Of a stretch of 20,928 nt of DNA, positions 7,701 through 15,948 are shown one piece after another. Position numbers and translations under genes: made by a program. A model generated the notes under the pieces. It was not told where the DNA came from. It saw only the letters and a list, made by a program, of their open reading frames with translations, and made no database searches. Numbering within the stretch: position 1 is the stretch's first letter; each line of letters starts with the position of its first letter. Source of the stretch: a virus; the IMG/VR virus record IMGVR_UViG_3300030390_000523, positions 1 through 20,928 of that record. One strand, 5' to 3'.

Positions 7701-8498
7701 TTAAGGATAACTTTTCATTAACTCAGACTCAATAGCAAAAAGCTCACTAGCTGTGGTTACCGTGTTAGGAAGCGTAAGAGTTATCTCAGTATAATGCCCC
7801 ATCACACCAAGCGATTCAGCCTGTGCGTTCTTAAAGTACATAACGAAATCACCTGCACTTGGGATTGTACCTCCTGTATTGTTTATTCTAATATAGTTGG
7901 TGCCTATAGTATCACCATTGCTCACTGCGGTAACAACTCCGGTAAAAGAAAGAGTAGAACCTGACCCTGCATATATTGAATCACCTACAGATAATTGACT
8001 ATTAATATCAATAGAAGTAGCGAATCTTAAATCAGTTACTGAACCTCCACCAAAAAAAGAATTTACCTCACCAACACCACCATTAGCTCGTGACTTAAAG
8101 TCAGACTCAGTTAATGCACCGCCTGAAGCTGCACCATTAGTCCGAACGTAAGCAAAGTAGTTACCTTCTTTTTTTACAAACGATGTGTTATCTATAGAGC
8201 TTGACTGAGCCGCTACATCTGTAAGTAGTTCAGCAGACCACGCATCAGTAGACTCAAGATTAAGCGTTTTAAAGAGCTTATTATCTAGAGGCATTTCATT
8301 TATCACAGTCTTTATAGTAGACGCATACGTAGTGCCGTAATAGCTATTACGAGTCTCATTGGTATTATGCCTATATAGCTGACCATTCTTAAAGCTATAA
8401 AAGAAATTATTCATCCCTATCATATACTCAGGATTGTAGCTATAGAATGAAGGGAATCCTTTAGAACCTTCGCTGTATGTAAGTGTATAGTTTGGCAT
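7701..8498 (-). CDS. Muzzle/stabilisation-associated tail protein, stand-alone domain
   Basis: In this 265-residue protein, residues 10-90 contain the run G-F-P-S-F-Y-S-Y-x-P-E, then N-N-F-F-Y-S-F-K-N-G-Q-L-Y-R-H-N, then L-F-K-T-L-N-L-E-S-T-D-A-W. From memory, this series recurs near the C-terminus of muzzle or stabilisation proteins of crAss-like phages, where it is usually part of a larger polypeptide. Residues 165-222 look like a small beta-barrel, starting LSVGDSIY and ending AGDFVMYF; a similar block occurs in the 451-residue protein at 17492-18847. The C-terminus ends in a helix (SELFAIESELMKSYP). It follows the 345-residue tail protein by 9 nt in the same operon. Most likely it decorates the tail tip or muzzle. 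No enzyme motif was found. Confidence 0.6.
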   Translation of the reverse strand: MPNYTLTYSEGSKGFPSFYSYNPEYMIGMNNFFYSFKNGQLYRHNTNETRNSYYGTTYASTIKTVINEMPLDNKLFKTLNLESTDAWSAELLTDVAAQSSSIDNTSFVKKEGNYFAYVRTNGAASGGALTESDFKSRANGGVGEVNSFFGGGSVTDLRFATSIDINSQLSVGDSIYAGSGSTLSFTGVVTAVSNGDTIGTNYIRINNTGGTIPSAGDFVMYFKNAQAESLGVMGHYTEITLTLPNTVTTASELFAIESELMKSYP

Positions 8499-8507
8499 AT
8501 CTTTATT

Positions 8508-9545
8508 TTAACAATCTTGTACTTGACTAATTATCCCATCCTTTGAGTAAAAAATGCACGTGTAATCCGGTGTAGGTGTACCTTGGGTAGCTTCAGGAAA
8601 ATCTATAGATAAAGCCTTCCACCAACCGTCATCAAGTTTTTCATAATCAAGGCTGCTTGTGCTACTTGCTATAAAAATATAATCTCCCATTTTAAACTGA
8701 CCGTCTACAGTTCCTCTAACTTTTCCGTGAACTAGTTTCCTACCTCCAAGGCCTTTATCGCAAGCCGAACCTTGGGTTGTACTAACGATTGTACTTAAAC
8801 TTGAGTTAAAGGTGTGTAATGCAGTAGGGCACTCAACATTAACCGTTGGTGTAGGACCACCACAAGGGTAGACTGCAATAACATCTATAGTGTCAAGTGC
8901 TGCGGTAGTCTTTGGTATATAAGTCACAATATCACCAACAGTTGTTGGTAGTCCATTAGTAGGGTCTGTCATCTTATTGCTATACGAAAAGCTACTTGTA
9001 GTTCCGGTTGGTGCAAATAATCCTGTATTTGGGTTATACTTATACTCAGGAAGCTCAGCACTAACATTACTCCAACCTTGACAAACCCTCATGCCGTTAA
9101 CATAAAAATAACTAGGTACTGAGCTGTTAGGAGCTGTAATGACATTATTCTGAATACCTGCTAATCCTGTAGAAGAGAATGTGTTGTACGCTGCAGTTAA
9201 ACCCCCCGTACCTCTTATAGATATACCTATAGGCCTACCACTTGATTGAGTTATTCCCGTAATAGTAACCTTTATAGCACCTCGAGAAGCATTCATCTTA
9301 TAATTAATACGACATTCAGATGCTGTCACAGGCTGTATTGTAATATTTTTCTCGCAATTAAATTCACCGCACGCAGGGCAGTCTTCCACAGGAAGTAAAC
9401 CAATGCCTGTTACTTGTCTTCTAACAACTAAGCCGTCAGAGTAATAACCATCTGCAGCAAAAGTGGTTAAAGCACTTGTTGTGTAGACCGCAGTTGAGCT
9501 CTGAAGATTAGCTCCGTCTAAAAAAAAATCTAAATATTCTGCCAT
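8508..9545 (-). CDS. Cysteine-containing tail/fibre-like structural protein
   Basis: The 345-residue protein is rich in Thr, Ser, Gly and Asn, as in extended beta structure. The N-terminus (YLDFFLDGANLQSSTAVYTT, then ADGYYSDGLVVRRQ) resembles a segment I recall from tail proteins of marine Bacteroidota phages. It is followed by LLPVEDCPACGEFNCEK at about 50-66, a CxxC...C cluster, and further cysteines lie at about 78, 153, 227, 238, 261, 329 and at the very C-terminus (QVQDC). It has no signal peptide or transmembrane helix. It directly follows the 1556-residue muzzle gene (15-nt gap), which itself ends in a cysteine-rich tip. A role at the distal tail, possibly in receptor contact, fits the context but is an inference. 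The T9 run near its start codes for Phe-Phe-Leu. Confidence 0.5.
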   Translation of the reverse strand: MAEYLDFFLDGANLQSSTAVYTTSALTTFAADGYYSDGLVVRRQVTGIGLLPVEDCPACGEFNCEKNITIQPVTASECRINYKMNASRGAIKVTITGITQSSGRPIGISIRGTGGLTAAYNTFSSTGLAGIQNNVITAPNSSVPSYFYVNGMRVCQGWSNVSAELPEYKYNPNTGLFAPTGTTSSFSYSNKMTDPTNGLPTTVGDIVTYIPKTTAALDTIDVIAVYPCGGPTPTVNVECPTALHTFNSSLSTIVSTTQGSACDKGLGGRKLVHGKVRGTVDGQFKMGDYIFIASSTSSLDYEKLDDGWWKALSIDFPEATQGTPTPDYTCIFYSKDGIISQVQDC

Positions 9546-9560
9546 TTTTTATTTTAATTA

Positions 9561-12500
9561 TTAACAATCACAATCTACAATCTCTATAGTAATACCTGTA
9601 GCACCTATAGGAGTGTAGGTTGGGTAAATACTTGAACACTCAACAATAGAATGACTAGTGAAAACCTCCTGACTTCCTCCTGATGTAGTCACGTCTATAG
9701 TACTAGTACCATTGTTGGTAATTCTATAAGTGGTATTTACAGCAGCGTTACAAGCACACTCACAGCAAACAGCCTCTAATCCTGTTGATGTAGTATCCGA
9801 GTCATAACATAACAAAGTTTCATTTGCTGCTCTTAAATCCCAAACTAAATACAATATATTATTGCTACCCGTTATAGTAGGTAAATCAAACGTATCGACA
9901 AAAGTAGGGTTTACACCTGTAGGGGTAGCTGAGTTACCCGCAGGAATAGCGTTTAATAAGTTACGTAACCCTGTCTGATTGTTTGCATAATCTATTGGGG
10001 TTACAAGGAACTTAAATTTATCAAGCCTATCGCCTGTATTTCTAACATCGTAAGTATCACTCGAATACTTAAAGGTAGACATATCCATAGTGGCACCGCT
10101 AAATGGTATAATTCCATGGCCTTGGAATCCATCATATATTACATATGAAGACGCAAAAGGTGGTTGAGCATTTTGCACAAAGTTAGATACCTGAGTGGGG
10201 CCTGATACCAAACCTTCAACACCCGAGCCAACTCTGTATGTCCAACGATAATGTATTGACTTGCCTTCTTCTTCGTTGTTTGTAAGAACAATAGCTCTAA
10301 CCTGAAGTGCATTAGCACTTGGACATATAGATGTAACTGTTATAACAGGTTTATCTTCAGCATTAACTTTAGATATAGTTATTGTAAGTTCGTTAGGAAA
10401 TATTAAGTTTTTTACAAAATCAGGAAAGTAAGTAGATGAAACTACCGCAGAAAATTTTTGAACTCCATTCCAAGTTCCTGTAACATTAACCGATGCGGTA
10501 GTGCTAAACTCAGTTCTTACCGTACCAATATCATCAGATAGATTAATAACGTACGATATTGAGTCCTCAGTATCAAGAGTAATTGTATTTGAAGAACCAC
10601 AAGGTATAGATTCAATTTTTTGAGGTAATAATACATCGTTGCTAGATAGAACGTACTCATTCATATAAGGGTCGTAGCCACCTAATTTTTGAGTATTAAA
10701 ACTATCTTGAAATAAATCTCTAAACCAACCACGCATACCATACTCCGATATAACATTTAACTGCTCGTTAGAAGCACTGCTTCCTTTAAGCTGTATTAAA
10801 GAACCTCTCTTGGCGTCAGTAAAAAACTTATCAACTCCATATGAAACGAAACTCTCAGTGTTGTCACTAATACCAAAGTCTTCAATTCTAGCTATCTGCT
10901 TACCTAACACCTCAGGCACTGACGTAAGAACATCTCCCCCTGATGCGTCTGACAATAAGTTCTTACCCGATAGAACGTACGAAATCTTATCCTCTTGCAA
11001 TGCAAGTATGTCAGTCTCACGAGCAAACATTTTATTGATAGGCCCAAAAGAAGACTCAAGTGGCTTAAAGTTTAGCAGCCCTAAGTTAAATTCGTTAAGT
11101 CTATTTAAGTTGGTTTCATCGTTATATAAACCACTATATGTTATATCAGAACTTCTATGAGCTCTCTTGTAATCCTGCTCTGAAACAGTTGTCACACGAT
11201 TACCCATACTCATCTCCTTACCCTTAATAGAATCTCTAATTTTATAACTTTCAGCACCATTACCAAATGAATAGCAATTAGAAAAATTCAAATTAAATAT
11301 ACCATCAACAGATGAGGTTTGATTGGTATCTCCTGTAATGTTAGACTCGTGAAAACCTAATGCAGATACAGGGTATGAGTCCTGACCTTCATACCAAACA
11401 TCAGGTAAAGACTCTGATGGTTCAGTTTCAAATATAACAGTACCATCAGATAATATAATCTTAAAAGAAGCCTTAATCTTAGCGGTTCCACTCGAACTAT
11501 AATAACTTGATGGACAAGCATCAAAACCTCTAATTAAAAAGATTATCTCATTAAGATTAGTAGCGGCAGTACTTTTAAACCAAGCAAAGTTTACTTTAGT
11601 ATTAGATGCTGATGTAGTGTTACCACGCCAAGTAAAAATATTTGTTTGTTCCTGCGTATCGTAATCAAAAGAAATCCCGCTACTAGTATTTGCAGATGAG
11701 AACGTAGAAGCTATATTATCACCATTAAACCAATCAATAATATCATCATAGTTATCTGAAGCTGTAAATGTTCTATTAAATTTAAAGTAAAGATAATCAC
11801 AAGATTGAGTAAAGTTAGTAGACGCATTCCTATATAAATCAAGATTCATCTCTATTGAAGAACCTTGAGGTATAGCGTAATTACTAAACGTATTAGTTGT
11901 TATGCTCTCTTCAAAGTTTCTATAATTTAAGAAAGTAGGTTCTGCGTCAACTGAAGATGGTGATTCTTGCGAGCCGGGATTTACGTAACTATTCTCCTCA
12001 AGACTTGTAGAAAAATTAGAAGGTTGTATTTTCATATACGTACCTGCAGGTACGGTTATATTAGAGTCGGTTGATATTATATCCCCTTCAGCTAAAGTAA
12101 CCTTCTCAAGAACAGTTGCATATAAGCAACTATTTGAAGGGCCTGATGCTGACCTTTTTACAATGTATCTATCACCTTCTTCAACCTTTGCTATACTCTC
12201 TCCTTCTAATTTAAAATATGTAAAACTTGTACCCGCTTCCTCAAAGTATAATTGAGAGTATATAGTCTCGTAATCTTCACCATCAGGTTTTATTACAAAC
12301 TTAAATCTTTTAGCAAACTCAGGAGCTATTTGAGATGTAGGCATTGTAAGTTTAATAGTATTTTTATTTATACTATTAGCACACGGTATGTATATATTGT
12401 TGTTATTACTAACTAAAGCTGTTGAAGCTCTATTAAACTCATCCATATAAACAATACCAACCTCATATCCTCTATTACTATGCAAACTTAAAGAGCTACC

Positions 12501-14231
12501 TATTTCTGAATACGAGAAGTCAATGTTTGTTAAATTAAAAAGCTCGTAAACTGTATTGGATGTTGATGGAGCCGAAGTATCTGTAGTATAACCCATAGTT
12601 ATAACAGATAAATTTAAAACAACTGAACCTGTGGCTGCAGTAACTAATATAGGTTCTCCTGCCGTAGCTATACCGCTTTCAAATTTAGTGTATGAACCTA
12701 TTTCAGTTAGTAATGAATCGTTTATTATATCTGTAAAAGTAGAACCTGTCCCTGAAAGAGCTACTGTTTTAATATTACTTGCCGTACCCATTTTCTCTTG
12801 AAAATCAATACTATTAACTAACTCAGATACGCTATTAAAATCTTGTAAAAGAGTATAATTAAACGCAACTGTAGTAGGAGGGTTTATACTTGTGGGAATA
12901 GGGGCACTCGGAGTTGAAGGCTCCCAATCATCGTGTTCAATTGTAAAGCTAAGTGTAAGATTACCTCCTGCTTTTAATTCTGTTATTTCACTAAGAGTTA
13001 CTTCTACTCTACCACTAGACTCTTCTGCGTTTGCTAAGATATATTCTTGCCCGTTTGAAGGAACATTAAAAGTAGTTATTGGTGTAAGCCCAAACGACTC
13101 ACTAATTGACTCAATATAATAATCAAATTTAGTTTTTACACCATCACGCTTTAAATCATACCCGTCAACATAATTACCATACATAAGTCTATTTCCCATA
13201 AGGGTTTGACTTTTAGCTAATAAAGGTACATTATCGTAAAGTCTTAATATCTCGCCACTTGAAAGTATCGTAAATATTTTACTGTCTTCAAAAGTATATT
13301 GTTGGTCTGTATTATTAGGAAGCGTAGTCGCATCTATAGATTCAATTACCTTTATAATATTAGATGATGATTCTTTAAATAATATCTCTACCTCAACAAC
13401 CTCACTACCTCCTGTGTTATACGTAAGAGTAGCTCCGTTTTTTGAGTTGACCATCCCTTCATTTAAAAAGTTATCTGAAGATAGTGAAAATGGTTGAGGA
13501 ACAAAGCTAGGGTTTGTGAATTGAGACGTGGCTGAGTACTCGTTGTTTTTATATTTATACCTATAAGAAAAGCAAATAAACCTTTCTTGCATAAACGTAT
13601 CTAAAGAACCTGTAACTGTATTTATAACAGATGGAGCATATGACGGTGGTTTAACTACAACAAGAATATCATTGTAGTGAAAGTTATCCACCCCACCAAT
13701 ACTCGTAGGGTAAGCATACGAATCGTTTACATTAATTTTTCTAGGAGGGTTGTAGTTATCTGTAAAAAATAATAAATCACCAATTTTATTTACATTAGAT
13801 ATAAGGTGTGATGAGCTAAAGTTTAAGGTAGTGTTAGTAACATCTTCAGAGTTCTTAAAACTTTTTACGTGGTATCTTAAGTTAAATGTTTTAGTATTAA
13901 ATGATACTATCAAATCGGCCTTACCTGTAGATGTTGATGGAGAATTGCTGTCGTGTATAAACCAATATATAGTTTCATTTACACCATCCTCAAAAGCACC
14001 TATACATCGAGCGTTTGCACTAAGGTTGTAAGTGGTTATACTAAAAATACCTAGATTTACTGAAGTCAAAATAGTATTACCCTTTGAGTTTTCTACAGAA
14101 CCAATCTCTGAATCCTCAGTAGAACCAAGGCGTACGTTCATTGCATCAATATACTGACCGTTAGGTACAAGTCTCTCATCAAGCGACTTGTTCATCTTAC
14201 CCGCTATAAAATTTCTTTTACTATTAGCCAT
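9561..14231 (-). CDS. Giant tail muzzle / stabilisation protein (crAss-like)
   Basis: The 1556-residue protein starts with F-I-A-G-K-M-N-K-S-L-D-E-R-L-V-P-N-G-Q-Y followed by I-D-A-M-N-V and G-S-V-E-N. From memory this is a hallmark N-terminus of crAss-like muzzle or stabilisation proteins, functionally equivalent to the nozzle proteins T7 gp12 and P22 gp10. Around residues 1070-1195 come N-K-M-F-A-R-E-T-D-I-L, then S-Y-G-V-D-K-F-F-T-D-A-K-R-G, and GGYDPYMNEY at about 1184-1193, the propeller-like part of these proteins. The middle is Ser/Thr/Asn-rich beta structure. The C-terminal 70 residues hold CCECAC (about 1487-1492) and end in DCDC. The gene starts 1 nt after the ring protein gene. It should form the tail exit and hold packaged DNA before ejection. 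The assignment is good at family level; residue-level function is inferred. Confidence 0.8.
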   Translation of the reverse strand: MANSKRNFIAGKMNKSLDERLVPNGQYIDAMNVRLGSTEDSEIGSVENSKGNTILTSVNLGIFSITTYNLSANARCIGAFEDGVNETIYWFIHDSNSPSTSTGKADLIVSFNTKTFNLRYHVKSFKNSEDVTNTTLNFSSSHLISNVNKIGDLLFFTDNYNPPRKINVNDSYAYPTSIGGVDNFHYNDILVVVKPPSYAPSVINTVTGSLDTFMQERFICFSYRYKYKNNEYSATSQFTNPSFVPQPFSLSSDNFLNEGMVNSKNGATLTYNTGGSEVVEVEILFKESSSNIIKVIESIDATTLPNNTDQQYTFEDSKIFTILSSGEILRLYDNVPLLAKSQTLMGNRLMYGNYVDGYDLKRDGVKTKFDYYIESISESFGLTPITTFNVPSNGQEYILANAEESSGRVEVTLSEITELKAGGNLTLSFTIEHDDWEPSTPSAPIPTSINPPTTVAFNYTLLQDFNSVSELVNSIDFQEKMGTASNIKTVALSGTGSTFTDIINDSLLTEIGSYTKFESGIATAGEPILVTAATGSVVLNLSVITMGYTTDTSAPSTSNTVYELFNLTNIDFSYSEIGSSLSLHSNRGYEVGIVYMDEFNRASTALVSNNNNIYIPCANSINKNTIKLTMPTSQIAPEFAKRFKFVIKPDGEDYETIYSQLYFEEAGTSFTYFKLEGESIAKVEEGDRYIVKRSASGPSNSCLYATVLEKVTLAEGDIISTDSNITVPAGTYMKIQPSNFSTSLEENSYVNPGSQESPSSVDAEPTFLNYRNFEESITTNTFSNYAIPQGSSIEMNLDLYRNASTNFTQSCDYLYFKFNRTFTASDNYDDIIDWFNGDNIASTFSSANTSSGISFDYDTQEQTNIFTWRGNTTSASNTKVNFAWFKSTAATNLNEIIFLIRGFDACPSSYYSSSGTAKIKASFKIILSDGTVIFETEPSESLPDVWYEGQDSYPVSALGFHESNITGDTNQTSSVDGIFNLNFSNCYSFGNGAESYKIRDSIKGKEMSMGNRVTTVSEQDYKRAHRSSDITYSGLYNDETNLNRLNEFNLGLLNFKPLESSFGPINKMFARETDILALQEDKISYVLSGKNLLSDASGGDVLTSVPEVLGKQIARIEDFGISDNTESFVSYGVDKFFTDAKRGSLIQLKGSSASNEQLNVISEYGMRGWFRDLFQDSFNTQKLGGYDPYMNEYVLSSNDVLLPQKIESIPCGSSNTITLDTEDSISYVINLSDDIGTVRTEFSTTASVNVTGTWNGVQKFSAVVSSTYFPDFVKNLIFPNELTITISKVNAEDKPVITVTSICPSANALQVRAIVLTNNEEEGKSIHYRWTYRVGSGVEGLVSGPTQVSNFVQNAQPPFASSYVIYDGFQGHGIIPFSGATMDMSTFKYSSDTYDVRNTGDRLDKFKFLVTPIDYANNQTGLRNLLNAIPAGNSATPTGVNPTFVDTFDLPTITGSNNILYLVWDLRAANETLLCYDSDTTSTGLEAVCCECACNAAVNTTYRITNNGTSTIDVTTSGGSQEVFTSHSIVECSSIYPTYTPIGATGITIEIVDCDC

Positions 14232-14232
14232 A

Positions 14233-15156
14233 CTACTTAATCCACTTGTTTTGTCCTCTTAGATTCATAAGCAATCTACCCGGATGTATGTTACTGATTC
14301 TTATCTTTGCGTTACGTAGAAGTGATGACTTCTTTTTCCTTGCTCTATTTACAATGTATTCCTGAACGCCCAACTTGCTATCTAAGATAGAGTATTGAAT
14401 GTATGCGTACACGTACTCTTCAAATAGTTTATTAACTGTTATAAGAGAATTATCACCACCCTCCATACCATCAGATACGTACTCTACTATCACGCTCTTA
14501 CCTGACATCGTAGAATCAAAATTAATAACCCCTGCTTTCGAATCTATTCTAAATGTAGGGTTAGCATTAGCCGTCTCCGTATTAAGCCCGTAACGAGCTC
14601 CTATTGCAAAATCAAAGTACCACATACCATCACAACAATAACCTTCTGCATTGTTGTATGCGCTATTCTCATTTAAGTATATCGTCTTCTTAGTACCTGT
14701 AATCCTATCAACGTCAATTGGTGAGAACTCAGGCTTTAATACACTACCCGATTCGTCAAATAATATCTTAGCATTATTATCTTGCAAGTATGCTTGCGCT
14801 GATGTCAACTGAATATTCTCAGTCATTGGATACAATACACCATTCTCATACAAAGAAACACGAACCCAATTAACATAGTCTGAAGGCAACACGAATCGTA
14901 CTGCATCATTCACTGTAAGTTGAAGAGTCTTAATCTCCTTAAACGCATCGTAGTTAAGCTCCTGCACTGCACGCTTAGCGTGAAATAGAATCTTAAAACG
15001 GTCCTCGTTATTTACCAAAGAGTGGTTTCCTTGGTACATCAACATAAAGTTATTGACAATATCCTTTAGGCTAACGTATTGGTATGAACCCCAATTAGCA
15101 TCCTCAGGGTTTGCGCCTGAATTTTCGTAGTACTGATACTGAGATATATATGCCAT
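14233..15156 (-). CDS. Connector/ring (tail tubular) protein, crAss-like
   Basis: The 307-residue protein starts M-A-Y-I-S-Q-Y-Q-Y-Y-E-N-S-G and contains N-W-G-S-Y-Q-Y-V-S-L-K-D-I-V-N-N-F and F-H-A-K-R-A-V-Q-E-L-N-Y-D-A, then VLPSDYVNWVRVSLYENGVL (about 93-112). I recall this pattern as a strongly conserved protein of Bacteroidota podoviruses. An N-terminal helical part followed by a 'LP.DYvn.vrv' beta part is the layout of tail tubular/gatekeeper proteins (T7 gp11, P22 gp4). Its basic C-terminus (RARKKKSSLLRNAKIRIS...) may contact DNA. The ATG overlaps the preceding stop by one base (TAATG), so the two connector proteins are translationally coupled. It should sit between portal and muzzle. 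Which ring it is cannot be told from sequence alone. Confidence 0.7.
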   Translation of the reverse strand: MAYISQYQYYENSGANPEDANWGSYQYVSLKDIVNNFMLMYQGNHSLVNNEDRFKILFHAKRAVQELNYDAFKEIKTLQLTVNDAVRFVLPSDYVNWVRVSLYENGVLYPMTENIQLTSAQAYLQDNNAKILFDESGSVLKPEFSPIDVDRITGTKKTIYLNENSAYNNAEGYCCDGMWYFDFAIGARYGLNTETANANPTFRIDSKAGVINFDSTMSGKSVIVEYVSDGMEGGDNSLITVNKLFEEYVYAYIQYSILDSKLGVQEYIVNRARKKKSSLLRNAKIRISNIHPGRLLMNLRGQNKWIK

Positions 15157-15869
15157 TATTGTTGTAAGTTATTTTGTTGTTCTTCTCCTTGTGCGTACTG
15201 CACCACCATTGCCTCACGTATCTCAACACCTGCGTACTGACATATCTTTACAACCAAATCATTTAGGTTGTCAAGCGGTAACTCAAAGTCTTGATAATCA
15301 ACTGCGGATTCATTAAACACAGGGCCTTGTTCTTCTAAAACTGCCCTGTAAGTCCATTTAGGTGTTAAAGGGTATCTAACGTACTGAGCTGATATATCTG
15401 CAGCACCATTAAATGTACTAGGATAAATTGTCATTACAGACCCTTCAGTCGTGTATGCAGGAAAGTCAACGCTAGGTGCTGTAAGAATTGAAGCGTTAAG
15501 CATTGTAATCTTTGACTGACTAACCCTTTCAGCTTCTCCTTTAAACGCACCACCACTTGAGCAAAGCACCTTGTTGATTAGGTAATAATCTGAAGGCGTT
15601 GTGTATGTGTTGGTCGCAACTTGAACTAACGGAGCTGTCTTTGAAAACAAATCAATAGTCTCAAGTATGCCTTTAGATAAATTAGCGTACTCAGTTCCTG
15701 ACCTACGTGCATTTTCTAAGTTAAGTTGTGTGTTGTATTGGTAAAAGCAATCCTCAAATATCTCTAACTGTGCTTTTTGTGCATACAGGTTAAAGTCTGA
15801 TGGGGAAAGGTATCCGTAGTTATTCTTATTAAGTATAGCAAGGACTGTATTTCTTACTGCATCTATCAT
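15156..15869 (-). CDS. Head-to-tail adaptor/ring protein, crAss-like
   Basis: The 237-residue protein begins M-I-D-A-V-R-N-T-V-L-A-I-L-N-K-N-N-Y-G-Y and continues S-P-S-D-F-N-L-Y-A-Q-K-A-Q-L-E-I-F-E-D, a helical N-terminus. The motif P-S-D-Y-Y-L-I-N-K-V lies near 90-100 and parallels the P-S-D-Y-V-N-W-V of its neighbour. A beta part follows, with I-S-A-Q-Y-V-R-Y-P-L-T-P-K-W at about 160-173, and a Gln-rich tail. This layout is shared by head-tail connector proteins of podoviruses, and I recall close look-alikes in marine flavobacterial phages. It is the first gene after a terminator and a promoter-like box (15 nt between box and ATG), so it probably opens the long downstream operon. The exact ring position is inferred. 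Confidence 0.65.
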   Translation of the reverse strand: MIDAVRNTVLAILNKNNYGYLSPSDFNLYAQKAQLEIFEDCFYQYNTQLNLENARRSGTEYANLSKGILETIDLFSKTAPLVQVATNTYTTPSDYYLINKVLCSSGGAFKGEAERVSQSKITMLNASILTAPSVDFPAYTTEGSVMTIYPSTFNGAADISAQYVRYPLTPKWTYRAVLEEQGPVFNESAVDYQDFELPLDNLNDLVVKICQYAGVEIREAMVVQYAQGEEQQNNLQQ

Positions 15870-15884
15870 CTTAAAATCTTTTCA

Positions 15885-15892
15885 CAAATATA
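15885..15892 (-). promoter_or_regulatory. Promoter-like TATATTTG box opening the connector-to-ejection operon
   Basis: The minus strand reads T9-GCG-TATATTTG-TG directly after a terminator. TATATTTG fits the Bacteroidota TAnnTTTG element, and its distance to the ATG at 15869 would give a very short leader. The same T9-GC-TATATTTG arrangement recurs at 19534-19552, which strengthens the call. No TTG-type -33 element is visible at the usual spacing, because the terminator stem occupies that space. Confidence 0.6.
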
Positions 15893-15895
15893 CGC

Positions 15896-15926
15896 AAAAA
15901 AAAAGAGCCCTATAAAAAGGCTCTTT
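15896..15926 (-). terminator. Rho-independent terminator after the paralogue array
   Basis: The minus strand has an 8-bp stem (AAAGAGCC at 15919-15926 pairing with GGCTCTTT at 15902-15909), a 9-nt loop and a run of T down to 15896. It lies 22 nt after the stop of the 513-residue gene. Confidence 0.85.
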
Positions 15927-15948
15927 AGTAGTTTATTTACTTGATTTA

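Noticed and set aside
9518-9530. T9 run near the start of the 345-residue gene as a programmed frameshift site
   Set aside because: It simply encodes Phe-Phe-Leu, and no alternative-frame product of interest follows.
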